DNA of 64,000 bases from Streptomyces scopuliridis RB72 (GCF_000718095.1 NZ_JOEI01000003.1:62001-126000); one strand, 5' to 3'; positions 7,054-15,418 are shown, numbered from the stretch's first letter. Notes: generated by a model not told the origin, from the letters alone. Numbers and translations: made by a program.

Positions 7054-8994
7054 TCACCAATCTTGAGGAATTAGCGCAATGCCATTTCTCCATTTTTCTC
7101 GAACGCAGTCTTGAAACCATTGCTCGTCGAAGTCGGCATGTTCGGCGATGATGATTTGGTAGGGTTTTTCAGCTCGACCTGCAGCGTCAATAATAAAGCG
7201 GAATGTATCGGCGATCGTATGTCTATCGCCTGATATTGCATCATTGTCTCTGTACTCAGAATCTGCTGGGAATCCGACCTGTGAAGGCTGGTCAAAAAAC
7301 ACAAATCCAGGAACTGGCCTGCTGTGTTTAGCGAACCATTCATGGAGCGCCATGTGTACCAGTAAGTGATAGGCGACCCAGCTTTGCCCACTGCCAATTT
7401 GAGGCATTGCTAGCGGCCCAGTCGGAGTATCCAGCACGATCTGCAGCTTCTTAATGTCGAGCCTCATGGGATCTGTCGAATGCTCGATTGGGAGTCGGCT
7501 GGACCAATTGGTCATCCGCTGGTTCAGTCGCGAAACGATTGAGTGCGTTCTATCGCGGATGACGTCAGAGTCGACTTCACTCTCAGCCGCTTCAAGCTGA
7601 ATCTTCAGAGACTCAAGTTCTTGCCTGAGTAGTCGAAGACGCTCGTCTCCTCCAACACCCTCAAGGTAGAAGTCGATGCGACCAATTACGGTGGCCTGGA
7701 CACTTTCCTGCAGGGCGAGATTTCGTTCGCGTTCGCTCGTCCGCTCTATTGATTCGAGTTGCGCGGAGTTGTTTCTGATTGCCTGCTGGCACTCATCGAT
7801 CTCTCGCTTGAGGGTCTCCGCAAGGTCCTTAAGCCTAGGCGATTCAGACGAAACAGACCGAGGCATGTTATTCAGTGAGATAAAATGCTCACGAAGCCCC
7901 GCGACCTCCTCCCGGTGCCCCTCTACTTGGGATCCGCATAGTGGGCACCCGTCATTATCAGTGTCGGGGATTAGCTGTACAAAGGAAACCCTAGCCCGTT
8001 GCTCGCTAGCCTCCCTCTCGAAGTTTCTTCTATCACTTAGCACTGTAGCGATTGACTCAAGGGAGCTCTGAGCTCGTTTCGACCTGCTGCGGATTCGGTC
8101 GCGTTCCTCAAGTAGAGCTTGACGTGCCCTGTTGGAATTGCCGAGTTGCGCACCGTCAAGATCTCCGGATCTGGCGCTTGTGCTTTGCCGGAGGGCCAGA
8201 ATGGTTCGCAATTCAGCCAGCGCATCGACGGTCAAAGAACCGTCATCCGAAGAGATTAGTGTGGTCAAACCTGCGTTTGCCGCCTCGGCCAGAAGCTGCT
8301 GGGCTCGCATGCCGCCGCGGTCAGCCGCTGCCTCAAGGTCAGCTACTTCCTTAGAAGTTTCCCTCACACGCTTCTTTAGTCGACTGATTCGACGCGCAAC
8401 CCGCACGTCCTCCGCAGTAATGGCGCCTAGAAAGAACGGGAGCGTCTCGCGTATGGAGTTTGAGACGAAGGATTCGCCTTGGCGGTGGAAAAGTCGCTGC
8501 CGGCTGATGATTTCGTCCTGCTGCTGATAAAGGAAGAATGCCGCGTGACGCAAGGTTACAGCGTAGTTGGGGATTCCTTGCAGCTCGGAGTTTCCGGTAT
8601 CCGGGAATTCAAGCAGTCGCGACAGAAGGCTAATGAGGCCGTCGACATTTGTGGTTTGCCCAAGGTCCGCATAGCTGGGGATGCTTACTGTCGATCCTTG
8701 CTTAATGAAAACTCGCTGTGATGATTGCGCCTTCTCTTCGGGCGCCTGCCTTGCTACAAAAACTTCGGAGTCATTCACTTGAAGATGGAGCGCGTACCAT
8801 GACACGGTCTCAGTGATTTTTCCCCGAGGGACCTCGCAAGTTCCGCTACCGAGGCAGTAGTCAATGATGTCCGTAAGGGCAGTTTTTCCGGTCGCGGAAT
8901 CTCCGGTGATGATGTTGACAGAATTTAGCTTTAGGGGAAGGCGTCGTTGTTTCCCGGTCCAGGAATAGAGCACAATTTCACGGATCTGCATCAT
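7054..8994 (-). CDS. ABC-3C system ATPase (DUF3732, Rad50/SMC-like)
   Basis: A 646-residue ATPase. Walker A GDSATGKT is at residues 31-38 after VNIIT. A long helical middle carries a CPLC zinc-hook motif (C350, C353) as in Rad50. A signature-like GSGQSW is at 534-539, a Walker B-like FVFFDQPSQ has D568, and an H-loop-like histidine is at 619. This is the DUF3732 architecture known from ABC-three-component conflict systems. It starts at ATGATG overlapping the stop of the middle component. AT-richer codon use than its neighbours points to recent transfer. The expected role is ATP-driven DNA sensing that controls the nuclease-like partner; this is inferred. Confidence 0.9.
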   Translation of the reverse strand: MMQIREIVLYSWTGKQRRLPLKLNSVNIITGDSATGKTALTDIIDYCLGSGTCEVPRGKITETVSWYALHLQVNDSEVFVARQAPEEKAQSSQRVFIKQGSTVSIPSYADLGQTTNVDGLISLLSRLLEFPDTGNSELQGIPNYAVTLRHAAFFLYQQQDEIISRQRLFHRQGESFVSNSIRETLPFFLGAITAEDVRVARRISRLKKRVRETSKEVADLEAAADRGGMRAQQLLAEAANAGLTTLISSDDGSLTVDALAELRTILALRQSTSARSGDLDGAQLGNSNRARQALLEERDRIRSRSKRAQSSLESIATVLSDRRNFEREASEQRARVSFVQLIPDTDNDGCPLCGSQVEGHREEVAGLREHFISLNNMPRSVSSESPRLKDLAETLKREIDECQQAIRNNSAQLESIERTSERERNLALQESVQATVIGRIDFYLEGVGGDERLRLLRQELESLKIQLEAAESEVDSDVIRDRTHSIVSRLNQRMTNWSSRLPIEHSTDPMRLDIKKLQIVLDTPTGPLAMPQIGSGQSWVAYHLLVHMALHEWFAKHSRPVPGFVFFDQPSQVGFPADSEYRDNDAISGDRHTIADTFRFIIDAAGRAEKPYQIIIAEHADFDEQWFQDCVREKWRNGIALIPQDW

Positions 8995-9497
8995 CCTGCG
9001 CTGACTCCCCAGGTCGAAAAGATAGAAGCTACGTCACCGGATCTGGCGAAGCTTTTCCCTAGACGCTCGGCTACTTTGAGGATGTGTTTCACCTCAGCGG
9101 AGCCTTGTGACAGTGATACCAAATTTTTGATACTTCGCGCCGACGTCGCGGTAATTTTTGCGTCTCGCAATGTGAATAGATTAGCCTGCGCGCCCAGGAT
9201 CAGCCCCTTTCTCACAGCCGGCGCCAGAGCAGGGGTGTTCGTTTGCAAGATCAAACGCTCTCTTTCGTGGGCTTCAACCCAGACTACAAGCGATGTTGCT
9301 TTGGTGAGGGGGAACGTGTCGCGAATCTGTTTACTCATAGCTGCGGGAACTACCAAAAATGCCAAAGAAATTGGCATTGGCTCATTTGCCTCGGTTTGGT
9401 AATATTCAGCAGACTTGCGGATGACAGCGGCAAGGAAGGCAGGATTGAAAAGAGCTGATTCTTCCTGGCTGGTGAACTGCTGAAGCCACTGGGTCAT
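8991..9497 (-). CDS. ABC-3C system middle component
   Basis: A 168-residue protein with the pattern I know from ABC-3C middle components: FNPAFLAAVIRKSAEYY, then PISLAFLVVPAAMSKQIRD and a short helical C-terminus with VKHILKVAERLGKSF. It overlaps both neighbours by ATGA, so the three proteins are made in a coupled way. It has no catalytic motif or membrane segment. In the published ABC-3C classification this component is thought to bridge the ATPase and the CTD/effector protein. The family call rests on pattern memory plus the unmistakable context. Confidence 0.85.
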   Translation of the reverse strand: MTQWLQQFTSQEESALFNPAFLAAVIRKSAEYYQTEANEPMPISLAFLVVPAAMSKQIRDTFPLTKATSLVVWVEAHERERLILQTNTPALAPAVRKGLILGAQANLFTLRDAKITATSARSIKNLVSLSQGSAEVKHILKVAERLGKSFARSGDVASIFSTWGVSAG

Positions 9498-10678
9498 GCA
9501 GACTCACTCTCAAGTAAGGTTGCCAACCTCACTTCGAAGTCCGGATGCCATCCGACCTCTCGGTGGTCGGCGAGGCCATGATAGGTGCCCTGCATCACAA
9601 ATGCCTCGCGGCACATATCGCGGATTCTGATGTCAGCTTCTTGTTCAACCCACTTATATAGCACCCGTGCGACTTTGATCTTTTCTGCTTCGGCGGCGGA
9701 TTCTCCAATTTCCTCTCGCGATTCCCAGAATCGCACTCGCCAAGCCTCCTTCAGCCGGTCCTCGTAGCGAGAGAGTTCCCCCGGCGTCAGTAGGTCATCT
9801 CGGACCCATTCTGATCGCTGCGCAAAAGCTCGAATGTAGCAGGAAACAGCTCCGGCTAGCCGTGGTCCGGTGACATTAATTAGGTTGAGCTGGCGAACGA
9901 AATCGCTTTCCGCACCCTCTTCCTCGACGATATCAAAAATCTCCGGATTGATGGGAAGATTGTCGCGCCTAAACTCTTCCCTTATTAGTTCAAGCTCTTC
10001 CTGGATTTCGGCGACCGTAATCGGCGGGGCGGTTTTATCCTTAAGATGTTGAACGCATCGTTGGAACCACCAGCCTTCTAGTCGACGAAGAAAAGCTGGT
10101 CGCTTGTCCTCGGAGGCTGCGAAGTACAGCTTCTGTTGTAGTTCAGCTTCCAGGTCCTCCAGCAGAGGTTCGTTATCAACCACAATAAATGTTGAAACCA
10201 AGGCGGTTCTCTCCTCCGGTTTCAACTTGAGGAACATGCTGTAAACGTCTTGCTGCTTGTCGTTCTGGGAAGTCTCTGCAGTATTTGTTAGTATCTTTGT
10301 TGCCTCATTCAGATCTCGGCCACGGTCACGCAAAAAGTGCGCGGCTGATCCTTTTGCGGCCCTTCCCGTTGTGATCAGATAGCGAGACACGGGATTTTCA
10401 TGCGAGAAGGAATGCCCGGGTGCTTGGTCTAGCCAAACCCTGAGAGTTTTCCAGATGTCAGCCGAGGCGTTAGGGATCGTGGTGGTCGGATCCGTGTGGT
10501 ATTTCAGTTGCAGCAGTTCCGTCGGAGTCCCGGGAGTGTCGAAGCTGACATCGTCCAATTGTTCAATTCGAACATTTGCGCTTGATCCAGACTGGATTCG
10601 ACTCAGGGCGGCGTGCAGTGCATATCTCGCCTGATATAGGTAGCCGAGCATGGATTCATTGGCAGAATAGTCGGCCAT
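9494..10678 (-). CDS. ABC-3C effector: nuclease-like N-terminus plus CTD
   Basis: A 394-residue protein. Residues 10-61 (MLGYLYQARYALHAAL, then IEQLDDV and ELLQLKYH) resemble the PD-(D/E)xK nuclease domain of Cap4/DUF4297-type defence effectors: candidate residues are E39, D42/D43 and Q57-x-K59. The rest is helical and ends GWHPDFEVRLATLL, as in ABC-3C C-terminal-domain proteins. ATG 10678 was preferred to TTG 10723 because GGGGG lies just upstream and the conserved part begins there. It is first in the operon. The nuclease assignment is inference from the motif spacing. Confidence 0.8.
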   Translation of the reverse strand: MADYSANESMLGYLYQARYALHAALSRIQSGSSANVRIEQLDDVSFDTPGTPTELLQLKYHTDPTTTIPNASADIWKTLRVWLDQAPGHSFSHENPVSRYLITTGRAAKGSAAHFLRDRGRDLNEATKILTNTAETSQNDKQQDVYSMFLKLKPEERTALVSTFIVVDNEPLLEDLEAELQQKLYFAASEDKRPAFLRRLEGWWFQRCVQHLKDKTAPPITVAEIQEELELIREEFRRDNLPINPEIFDIVEEEGAESDFVRQLNLINVTGPRLAGAVSCYIRAFAQRSEWVRDDLLTPGELSRYEDRLKEAWRVRFWESREEIGESAAEAEKIKVARVLYKWVEQEADIRIRDMCREAFVMQGTYHGLADHREVGWHPDFEVRLATLLESESA

Positions 10679-10866
10679 GCGGGCCCCCGGGTGAGTGCGA
10701 ACAACAACATAAAGGGTTGCCAAGCTTAGCCTCGAAGATTACCCGTTGTGAAGCCGCTTGTACGGATTGATACGAGACAACCCGTGCTTTGGTGCGCTCA
10801 TGTGCTCGACACGCTTGCAGAGAAGGTTGGTGGAGCGGGTTTGGCCGGTGTCCTGCCCGGTTTGGG

Positions 10867-10963
10867 GTCGAGCAGGATCAGGGGGCCGTACGCTGGCCGG
10901 CAACTCGGGCAGGCTGTGATCCTGCCCGGAATTTGAACGAGTGGCCCCCTGGTCCTGCTCGAC
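10867..10963. repeat. Nested inverted repeats
   Basis: An outer 21-bp arm at 10867-10887 pairs with 10943-10963 with one mismatch. An inner stem CGGGCAGG (10906-10913) pairs with CCTGCCCG (10921-10928). The decamer TCCTGCCCGG also occurs near 10850. The block does not look like a simple terminator because of its size and spacing. An AICE needs cis sites for replication and transfer, and this is one candidate. Confidence 0.65.
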
Positions 10964-11101
10964 GCGGGACCCGAACCGGGGAGGTGGCTAAAGCCGTGGA
11001 GCCAACCGCCCCAGCCACAGAGGGTGTCTCCCACTTCATGCCCGCAGCCGCCGAGCGCGCCGCCGGGCGCGGCCAGCCGGGGCGAAGACAGGAGGCAGGC
11101 C

Positions 11102-11140
11102 GCGCCGCTGAGGCGGCGCGCGCCCGCGCCGTGCGCGGGC
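11102..11140 (-). terminator. Paired hairpins downstream of the Nudix gene
   Basis: GCGCCGC (11102-11108) pairs with GCGGCGC (11113-11119). Directly after, GCCCGCGC (11122-11129) pairs with GCGCGGGC (11133-11140). They lie just past the stop of the minus-strand Nudix gene and are probably its terminator. Confidence 0.55.
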
Positions 11141-11161
11141 CTTGATGAAGTAGAGAAAGTC

Positions 11162-11614
11162 TTATCCCGTTGGGATGAGCTGCTTGCCGTCGTGGCTCCG
11201 CACGTGAGGGCCGTTGTCGTCCAGGGCGTCCAGGAGGCGAACAGCGTAGACCTCGGCCATGCGCTCGCTGACCTCGTCGGGTGTGAGCCAGGAGACGGCG
11301 GTCGACTCGCTTGATGTGCGCTCCGTGCCGCCGGAGGGCTTGCAGCGGAAGACCAGAGCGACGATGCCTCGGGTCGTGTTCTTGTAGACGCCGGTGAGCT
11401 GGTCCACCTCGACGTGGATGCCTGTCTCTTCCCAGACCTCGCGGGCAACGCCGGCCTCGGGTGTCTCGTTGAGTTCGAGGATGCCGCCGGGGAGCTCCCA
11501 GGTGCCGTTGTCGGCTCGGCGGATCGCCAGGAGGCGGCCGTCCTCGCGCACCACTACTCCGGCGACGGACACGGAGTGCAGGGGAGTGGGTGCCGCTTCC
11601 TGTGGTTGACTCAT
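11162..11614 (-). CDS. Nudix hydrolase, Pif-like immunity factor
   Basis: A 150-residue Nudix protein. The box reads GGILELNETPEAGVAREV followed by WEETG, and the fold starts VAGVVVREDGRLLAIRRADN. In pSAM2, Pif is a Nudix-motif protein that blocks redundant transfer between carriers; the position beside korSA in an AICE makes that role likely here. ATG 11614 lies inside an ACTCATGTA operator and has no clear ribosome site, so the mRNA may be leaderless; ATG 11626 is an alternative. It is divergent from the GntR gene at 11646. Confidence 0.8.
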   Translation of the reverse strand: MSQPQEAAPTPLHSVSVAGVVVREDGRLLAIRRADNGTWELPGGILELNETPEAGVAREVWEETGIHVEVDQLTGVYKNTTRGIVALVFRCKPSGGTERTSSESTAVSWLTPDEVSERMAEVYAVRLLDALDDNGPHVRSHDGKQLIPTG

Positions 11615-11624
11615 GTAGAGGAGC
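11609..11624. promoter_or_regulatory. KorSA-like operator, copy 1
   Basis: ACTCATGTAGAGGAGC lies between the divergent Nudix and GntR genes and overlaps the Nudix start codon. It matches three sites upstream of the SCO3933-type gene (12477, 12513, 12540). The arrangement implies that the GntR protein controls itself, the Nudix gene and the transfer operon. Confidence 0.7.
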
Positions 11625-11645
11625 ATAGGAGGCAGGGAAGGACTA

Positions 11646-12424
11646 TGGGAACTGCGGCGGGAGGGGCCGGTTCCGGTCCTCGGTATGTGCAGATCGCTGA
11701 TGACCTCGTGCAGCAGATCCGGGCGGGGGTTCTCAAGGCCGGCGACATGGTGCCGAGCGAATCCGAGCTGGTGGACCGCTACGGCGTCTCCGGCGGGACG
11801 ATCCGTAAGGCCATGGTCGAGGTACGAGCGAGTGGGCTCGTCGAGACCAGGCATGGCAAGGGCTCGATCGTGAAGAACCGGCCCCCCGTACGGCACCGCT
11901 CCTCCGATCGCTTCCGGCGCTCGCTCCGGCAAGGTGGCCAGGCGGCCTACCTCGCGGAGTCCGCACAGTCCGGCGCCACCGCGAAAGTCAGCGTCCTCTA
12001 CATCGGCCCCATGGACGCGCCCGAGGATGCCGCCGAGCGTCTGGGGGTTCCCACCGGTACACAGGTATTGGCCCGCCGGCGCCTCTACTTCCGTAACGGC
12101 ACGCCGGTGGAAACCGCCTCGTCGTACCTGCCCTGGGACGTGGTGAAGGAGATCCCCGAGCTGTTCGCCGAGAACCCCGGGGGCGGTGGCATCTATGCCC
12201 GACTCGAAGACCACGGGCATGAGTTCGCGGAGTTCGTCGAGACGCTGCAAGCGCGCCCGGCCTCGAAGTCGGAGGCGTCGGAACTGGCACTCAGCCCTGG
12301 CGCGCCCGTGGTTCACCTGATCCGGGAGGCCCGCACGACCGCGGGTCGGGTGGTCGAGGTGTGCGACACGCTCATGGCCGCTGACCAGTTCGTTTTCGAG
12401 TATCGGATCCCTGCCGACGACTGA
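11646..12424 (+). CDS. GntR-family repressor of the AICE (KorSA-like)
   Basis: A 259-residue protein with a winged helix at about residues 14-80 (YVQIADDLVQQIRAGVLKAG, DMVPSESELVDRYGVSGGTI, RHGKGSIVK) and a UTRA domain after residue 100 (TQVLARRRLYFRNGTPVETA). AGGAGGCAGGGAAGG precedes ATG 11646. In pSAM2 the GntR repressor KorSA holds replication and transfer in check; the position and the matching operators upstream of the next operon support the same job here. Confidence 0.9.
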
Positions 12425-12476
12425 CGTCCGCTCAACTTCCCGCAACCCGTCGCGAGTTCTTCTTCGCGGCGGGTTG

Positions 12477-12555
12477 ACTCATGTACAGGAGTCGGGCACT
12501 CTTCTTCATGTCACTCATATACATGAGTGACGGAGTTCAGCATCTATAGAGGAGT
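12477..12555. promoter_or_regulatory. Three KorSA-like operators before the transfer operon
   Basis: ACTCATGTACAGGAGT (12477-12492), the near-perfect palindrome ACTCATATACATGAGT (12513-12528) and GCATCTATAGAGGAGT (12540-12555) lie in the leader of the gene at 12564. The last overlaps its ribosome site. All share the ACTCATNTA/GAG core with the site at 11609. Binding by the 11646 repressor is inferred. Confidence 0.75.
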
Positions 12556-12563
12556 GATCCGCT

Positions 12564-12923
12564 GTGCGTCAGATTCCCGTCGACACCTCCAGCGCTGTCG
12601 TGATGGTCGCCAAGACTCCGCAGGTCAAGGTCCGTGACCGCCGCACCGGTGAGATCGCCACCGACATGGAGACCGGTGCTCAGCTCATGACCGTGGACGT
12701 GATGTTCGCGGCGAACGAGGAGGTGGAGATCCTGTCCGTCACCGTTCCGGAGCCTGGGATCACCGGTGAGCTGTCCATGGGTACGCCGGTCGCGCTCACC
12801 GGCCTGATCGCACGCCCGTGGGAGAACGACTTCAACGGTCAGCGGCGGCACGGCATCGCGTTCCGCGCGGTCGCGGTCACCTCGCTCGCCGACGTCGCCG
12901 CCGCAGGGTCGAAGGCGGCCTGA
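12564..12923 (+). CDS. SCO3933-family regulatory protein
   Basis: A 119-residue protein starting MRQIPVDTSSAVVMVA, the typical opening of the small SCO3933-family proteins found at the head of AICE transfer operons. The middle (MTVDVMFAANEEVEILSVTV, MGTPVALTGLIARPWEN) looks like an OB-type beta-barrel. GTG 12564 follows GGAG by 9 bases. It is two bases ahead of the tra gene. It is probably a DNA-associated accessory protein; the exact role is unknown. Confidence 0.75.
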   Translation: MRQIPVDTSSAVVMVAKTPQVKVRDRRTGEIATDMETGAQLMTVDVMFAANEEVEILSVTVPEPGITGELSMGTPVALTGLIARPWENDFNGQRRHGIAFRAVAVTSLADVAAAGSKAA

Positions 12924-12925
12924 TC

Positions 12926-14278
12926 ATGACCGCCTTCACGGTCGCTCTGGTGCTGGTCGTCGCCGCTGCGGGTCTCCTGCGGTGGCGGCGGCCCGCCTGG
13001 TACTGGCTGGCCTTCGGGGTCACTCTGGCCGCGCTGCGGGTCTTGGTCCGGTACCGCTCGGTCATGGACGCGTGCGGGTTGACCGTTCCGCCGGCGCGGT
13101 GGCGGTTATCTCTGGCTCGGGCCACCAACCGGCCGATACCTGAGCCCCGCCCACCGCGTATCCGGCGGCTGCGGCCGACTCGCACCGGCCTGGTCCTCCG
13201 ACTCAAGCTCCGTCCCGGGCAGGACGTCTTCGACATCGCCGCGGCCTCGGATCGGCTTCGGCACTCGTTCTCGATGTTCGGCGTGACCTCGCGTGAGGTG
13301 CGGTCCGGTGTCGTCGAGGTGCGGATGACCGGATACGACGTGCTCAAGCGGGTGCAGATGCCCGCTGAGACGGAGACCCGGGCGATGCGAGTACCGGTCG
13401 CCCTTCGGGAGGACGGGTCGGTGCACTACCGCGACTACCGCGCGATACCTCACGCCCTCACCCTCGGCGCCACGGAGTCCGGCAAGTCGGTCTACCAACG
13501 CAACCTGGTCGCCGGCCTTGCTCCTCTGGACGTTGCCCTCGTCGGCATCGACTGCAAGCAAGGGGTCGAACTCTTCCCGCTGGCGCGCCGGTTCTCAGCG
13601 CTGGCCGACAGCCCGGACACCGCTGCTGAACTCCTCGATGCACTCGTGGTGCGGATGGCTGACGTCTACCGCCTCATCCGTACCCAGCAGCGCATCACCG
13701 TCGATGTGCCGGACGCGGAGATCGCCGCCGACATCTGGGACCTGCCTGATGAGCTCCGCCCGACCCCGGTCGTCGTTTTGGTCGACGAGGTGGCCGAACT
13801 CGCTCTATACGCAACGAAGGAGGAGGAAAGGCGGCGGGACCGCATCATCACCGCCCTGGTCCGCCTCGCACAGCTCGGCCGCGCCGCCGGTATCTACCTC
13901 GAAATCTGCGGACAGCGCTTCGGCTCCGAACTCGGCAAGGGCATCACCATGCTCCGCGCCCAACTCACCGGCCGCACCGCCCACCGTCTCAACGACGAGA
14001 CGTCCGCCAACATGGCCTTCGGCGACATCGCCCCGGACGCGGTCCTCGCCGCCATCCAGATTCCCGCCGAACTGCGAGGCCTCGCCATCGCGGGAGACGC
14101 GTCCGGCGGCTGGCACCGCATCCGCGCTCCGCACACCTCGCTCCGCCAGGCCGTGAACCTCTGCAACCGGTACGCCGACAGGACCCCGGACCTTTTAGAG
14201 CTGGCCTCTTTCCGGCCCACCACCGGCACCGCCACCGAGCTTGTGCCATCGGCGAAGGCCTCTCCGGCCACCGCCTGA
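12926..14278 (+). CDS. traSA: FtsK/SpoIIIE-type conjugal DNA translocase (TraSA-like)
   Basis: A 450-residue protein. One or two membrane segments lie at residues 1-45 (AFTVALVLVVAAAGLLRW, WYWLAFGVTLAALRVLV). The motor domain has Walker A GATESGKS (181-188) and Walker B VVVLVDEV (D287, E288). Streptomyces AICEs move double-stranded DNA between mycelia with one such hexameric pump, so this is the central transfer gene. It starts two bases after the SCO3933-type gene and reads into the spread genes. Full length for the family. Confidence 0.92.
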   Translation: MTAFTVALVLVVAAAGLLRWRRPAWYWLAFGVTLAALRVLVRYRSVMDACGLTVPPARWRLSLARATNRPIPEPRPPRIRRLRPTRTGLVLRLKLRPGQDVFDIAAASDRLRHSFSMFGVTSREVRSGVVEVRMTGYDVLKRVQMPAETETRAMRVPVALREDGSVHYRDYRAIPHALTLGATESGKSVYQRNLVAGLAPLDVALVGIDCKQGVELFPLARRFSALADSPDTAAELLDALVVRMADVYRLIRTQQRITVDVPDAEIAADIWDLPDELRPTPVVVLVDEVAELALYATKEEERRRDRIITALVRLAQLGRAAGIYLEICGQRFGSELGKGITMLRAQLTGRTAHRLNDETSANMAFGDIAPDAVLAAIQIPAELRGLAIAGDASGGWHRIRAPHTSLRQAVNLCNRYADRTPDLLELASFRPTTGTATELVPSAKASPATA

Positions 14279-14358
14279 TCTCTCCCCCCACCCGGTAGGC
14301 GTGACCGTCTTCGCGCCGAGTCCCTACCACTGCCATGCCAAGAGAAGGGAGAACCGCC

Positions 14359-14544
14359 ATGTGCCCCGACTGCGAGGACTTCGCCCGGACCGTGCTTCTG
14401 CTCGGTCAACTCGCTCTGTACGCCGACATGGCCGGCGCCGACCTCGACTTCGTGGACGTCGTCAGCCCGTCCCTCGCCGTGTCGCTGCCCGAGCCGCCGC
14501 CGGGCACGTTCCCGGAAGACTCCGACCCCGCTGAGGACTCCTGA
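14359..14544 (+). CDS. Small acidic AICE protein
   Basis: A 61-residue acidic protein beginning MCPDCEDFARTVLLLGQLAL and ending in Asp/Glu. ATG 14359 was chosen over 14335 because AAGGGAGAACC precedes it. Its stop overlaps the spdB-like start (TGATG). Similar small CPDCE-type proteins occur between tra and spd genes in Streptomyces elements; the function is unknown. Confidence 0.65.
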   Translation: MCPDCEDFARTVLLLGQLALYADMAGADLDFVDVVSPSLAVSLPEPPPGTFPEDSDPAEDS

Positions 14545-15209
14545 TGGGCGCCCGGCACGGTCTCCGGATCGACGCGGTGTTGATCCAGGCGGTCATCGCC
14601 GGAGCTCTGTCCTTCGCCCACCTGCACGACCTCGCCGCCGCGGCCGGACAGGACGGCTGGAAGGCATGGGCCTACCCGGTCAGCGTCGACCTGCTCCTCG
14701 TCGCCGCCTGGCGTCGGCTGCGCAGCGAGGGTCCGTCTCGGTTGGCCTGGTGCTGGTTCCTGATCGCCCTGTTCGCGTCGCTCGGTGCCAACGTCGCCAC
14801 CGCCGGGTTCCTCGACCTGGCCGACCCGCCGGCCCCGCTCCGACTCGGCATCGCCGGATGGCCCGCACTCGCCTTCCTCGGTGGCACTCTCCTCGCCCAC
14901 TCGTCGGGGAAGCCAGAGCCAGCTCCGCCAGCCGCCGTCACGGAGACGAAGGACGCCGGGCCGACGCGTGTGCCTGACGCCGCCCCGATCCCATCCCAGG
15001 CCGATGAGCCCCCTGCGACAAAGGCCCTGTCCTCGCCCCCGGCCCCGTCCCCGGATCCGCCCGTTCCCGCCGTGCTGATCGACCACGCCCGCAAGGTCGC
15101 CGACGAGTACCGCACCCGCACCGGATCACCGATCGACACCGACACCCTCCGCTCCCGCCTCGGCGTTCCGCCCCACCTCGCCGACGCCATCGCCGCCCGC
15201 CTCAGCTGA
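14544..15209 (+). CDS. spdB: SpdB-like spread protein (DUF2637)
   Basis: A 221-residue membrane protein of the DUF2637/SpdB type. Three to four hydrophobic segments lie in the first 120 residues (VLIQAVIAGALSFAHLHDLA, YPVSVDLLLVAAWRRL, WCWFLIALFASLGANVATAG, GWPALAFLGGTLLA). A Pro/Ala-rich linker and a C-terminal helical domain follow (VADEYRTRTGSPIDTDTLRS). Spd proteins carry transferred DNA across septa within the recipient mycelium. Coupled to the preceding gene by TGATG. Confidence 0.85.
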   Translation: MGARHGLRIDAVLIQAVIAGALSFAHLHDLAAAAGQDGWKAWAYPVSVDLLLVAAWRRLRSEGPSRLAWCWFLIALFASLGANVATAGFLDLADPPAPLRLGIAGWPALAFLGGTLLAHSSGKPEPAPPAAVTETKDAGPTRVPDAAPIPSQADEPPATKALSSPPAPSPDPPVPAVLIDHARKVADEYRTRTGSPIDTDTLRSRLGVPPHLADAIAARLS

Positions 15210-15227
15210 CCGCAAAGGAGAACTGAG

Positions 15228-15413
15228 ATGACCCACGATCCCGCCGACCTGACCCTGGCCGACTACCTCGATGGAGCGCGTGAGATGGCCGCAGCCGGAA
15301 GCCCCTTCCTCGCCCACCTGCTCGCCGAGGAAGCCGCACGACGGGTCGACGACCCGGCCACCGCCCGCAGCATCCGCGCCCAGTACACCGACCCGACGAC
15401 CGACAGGGGCTGA
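15228..15413 (+). CDS. Small conserved AICE protein
   Basis: A 61-residue acidic helical protein (LTLADYLDGAREMAAAGSPF, LLAEEAARRVDDPATARS) preceded by AAAGGAGAACTGAG. It lies between the spdB-like and transfer-protein genes in the same operon. I know no function; small proteins at this position are usual in AICE spread clusters. Confidence 0.65.
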   Translation: MTHDPADLTLADYLDGAREMAAAGSPFLAHLLAEEAARRVDDPATARSIRAQYTDPTTDRG

Positions 15414-15418
15414 CCGGC

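Larger units (their letters stand above)
10679..11161. other. Gene-free spacer between ABC-3C cargo and AICE core
   Basis: No convincing coding sequence is visible on either strand. The first 180 bases are AT-richer and hold the leader and presumably the promoter of the ABC-3C operon. The rest is GC-rich and contains a nested inverted-repeat block (10867-10963) and two strong hairpins near 11102-11140 beyond the end of the Nudix gene. Confidence 0.7.

Noticed and set aside
7054..10678. A DNA repair SbcCD/Rad50-Mre11 operon
   Set aside because: The ATPase has a zinc hook, but there is no Mre11-like phosphoesterase; the two partner proteins fit ABC-3C components instead.
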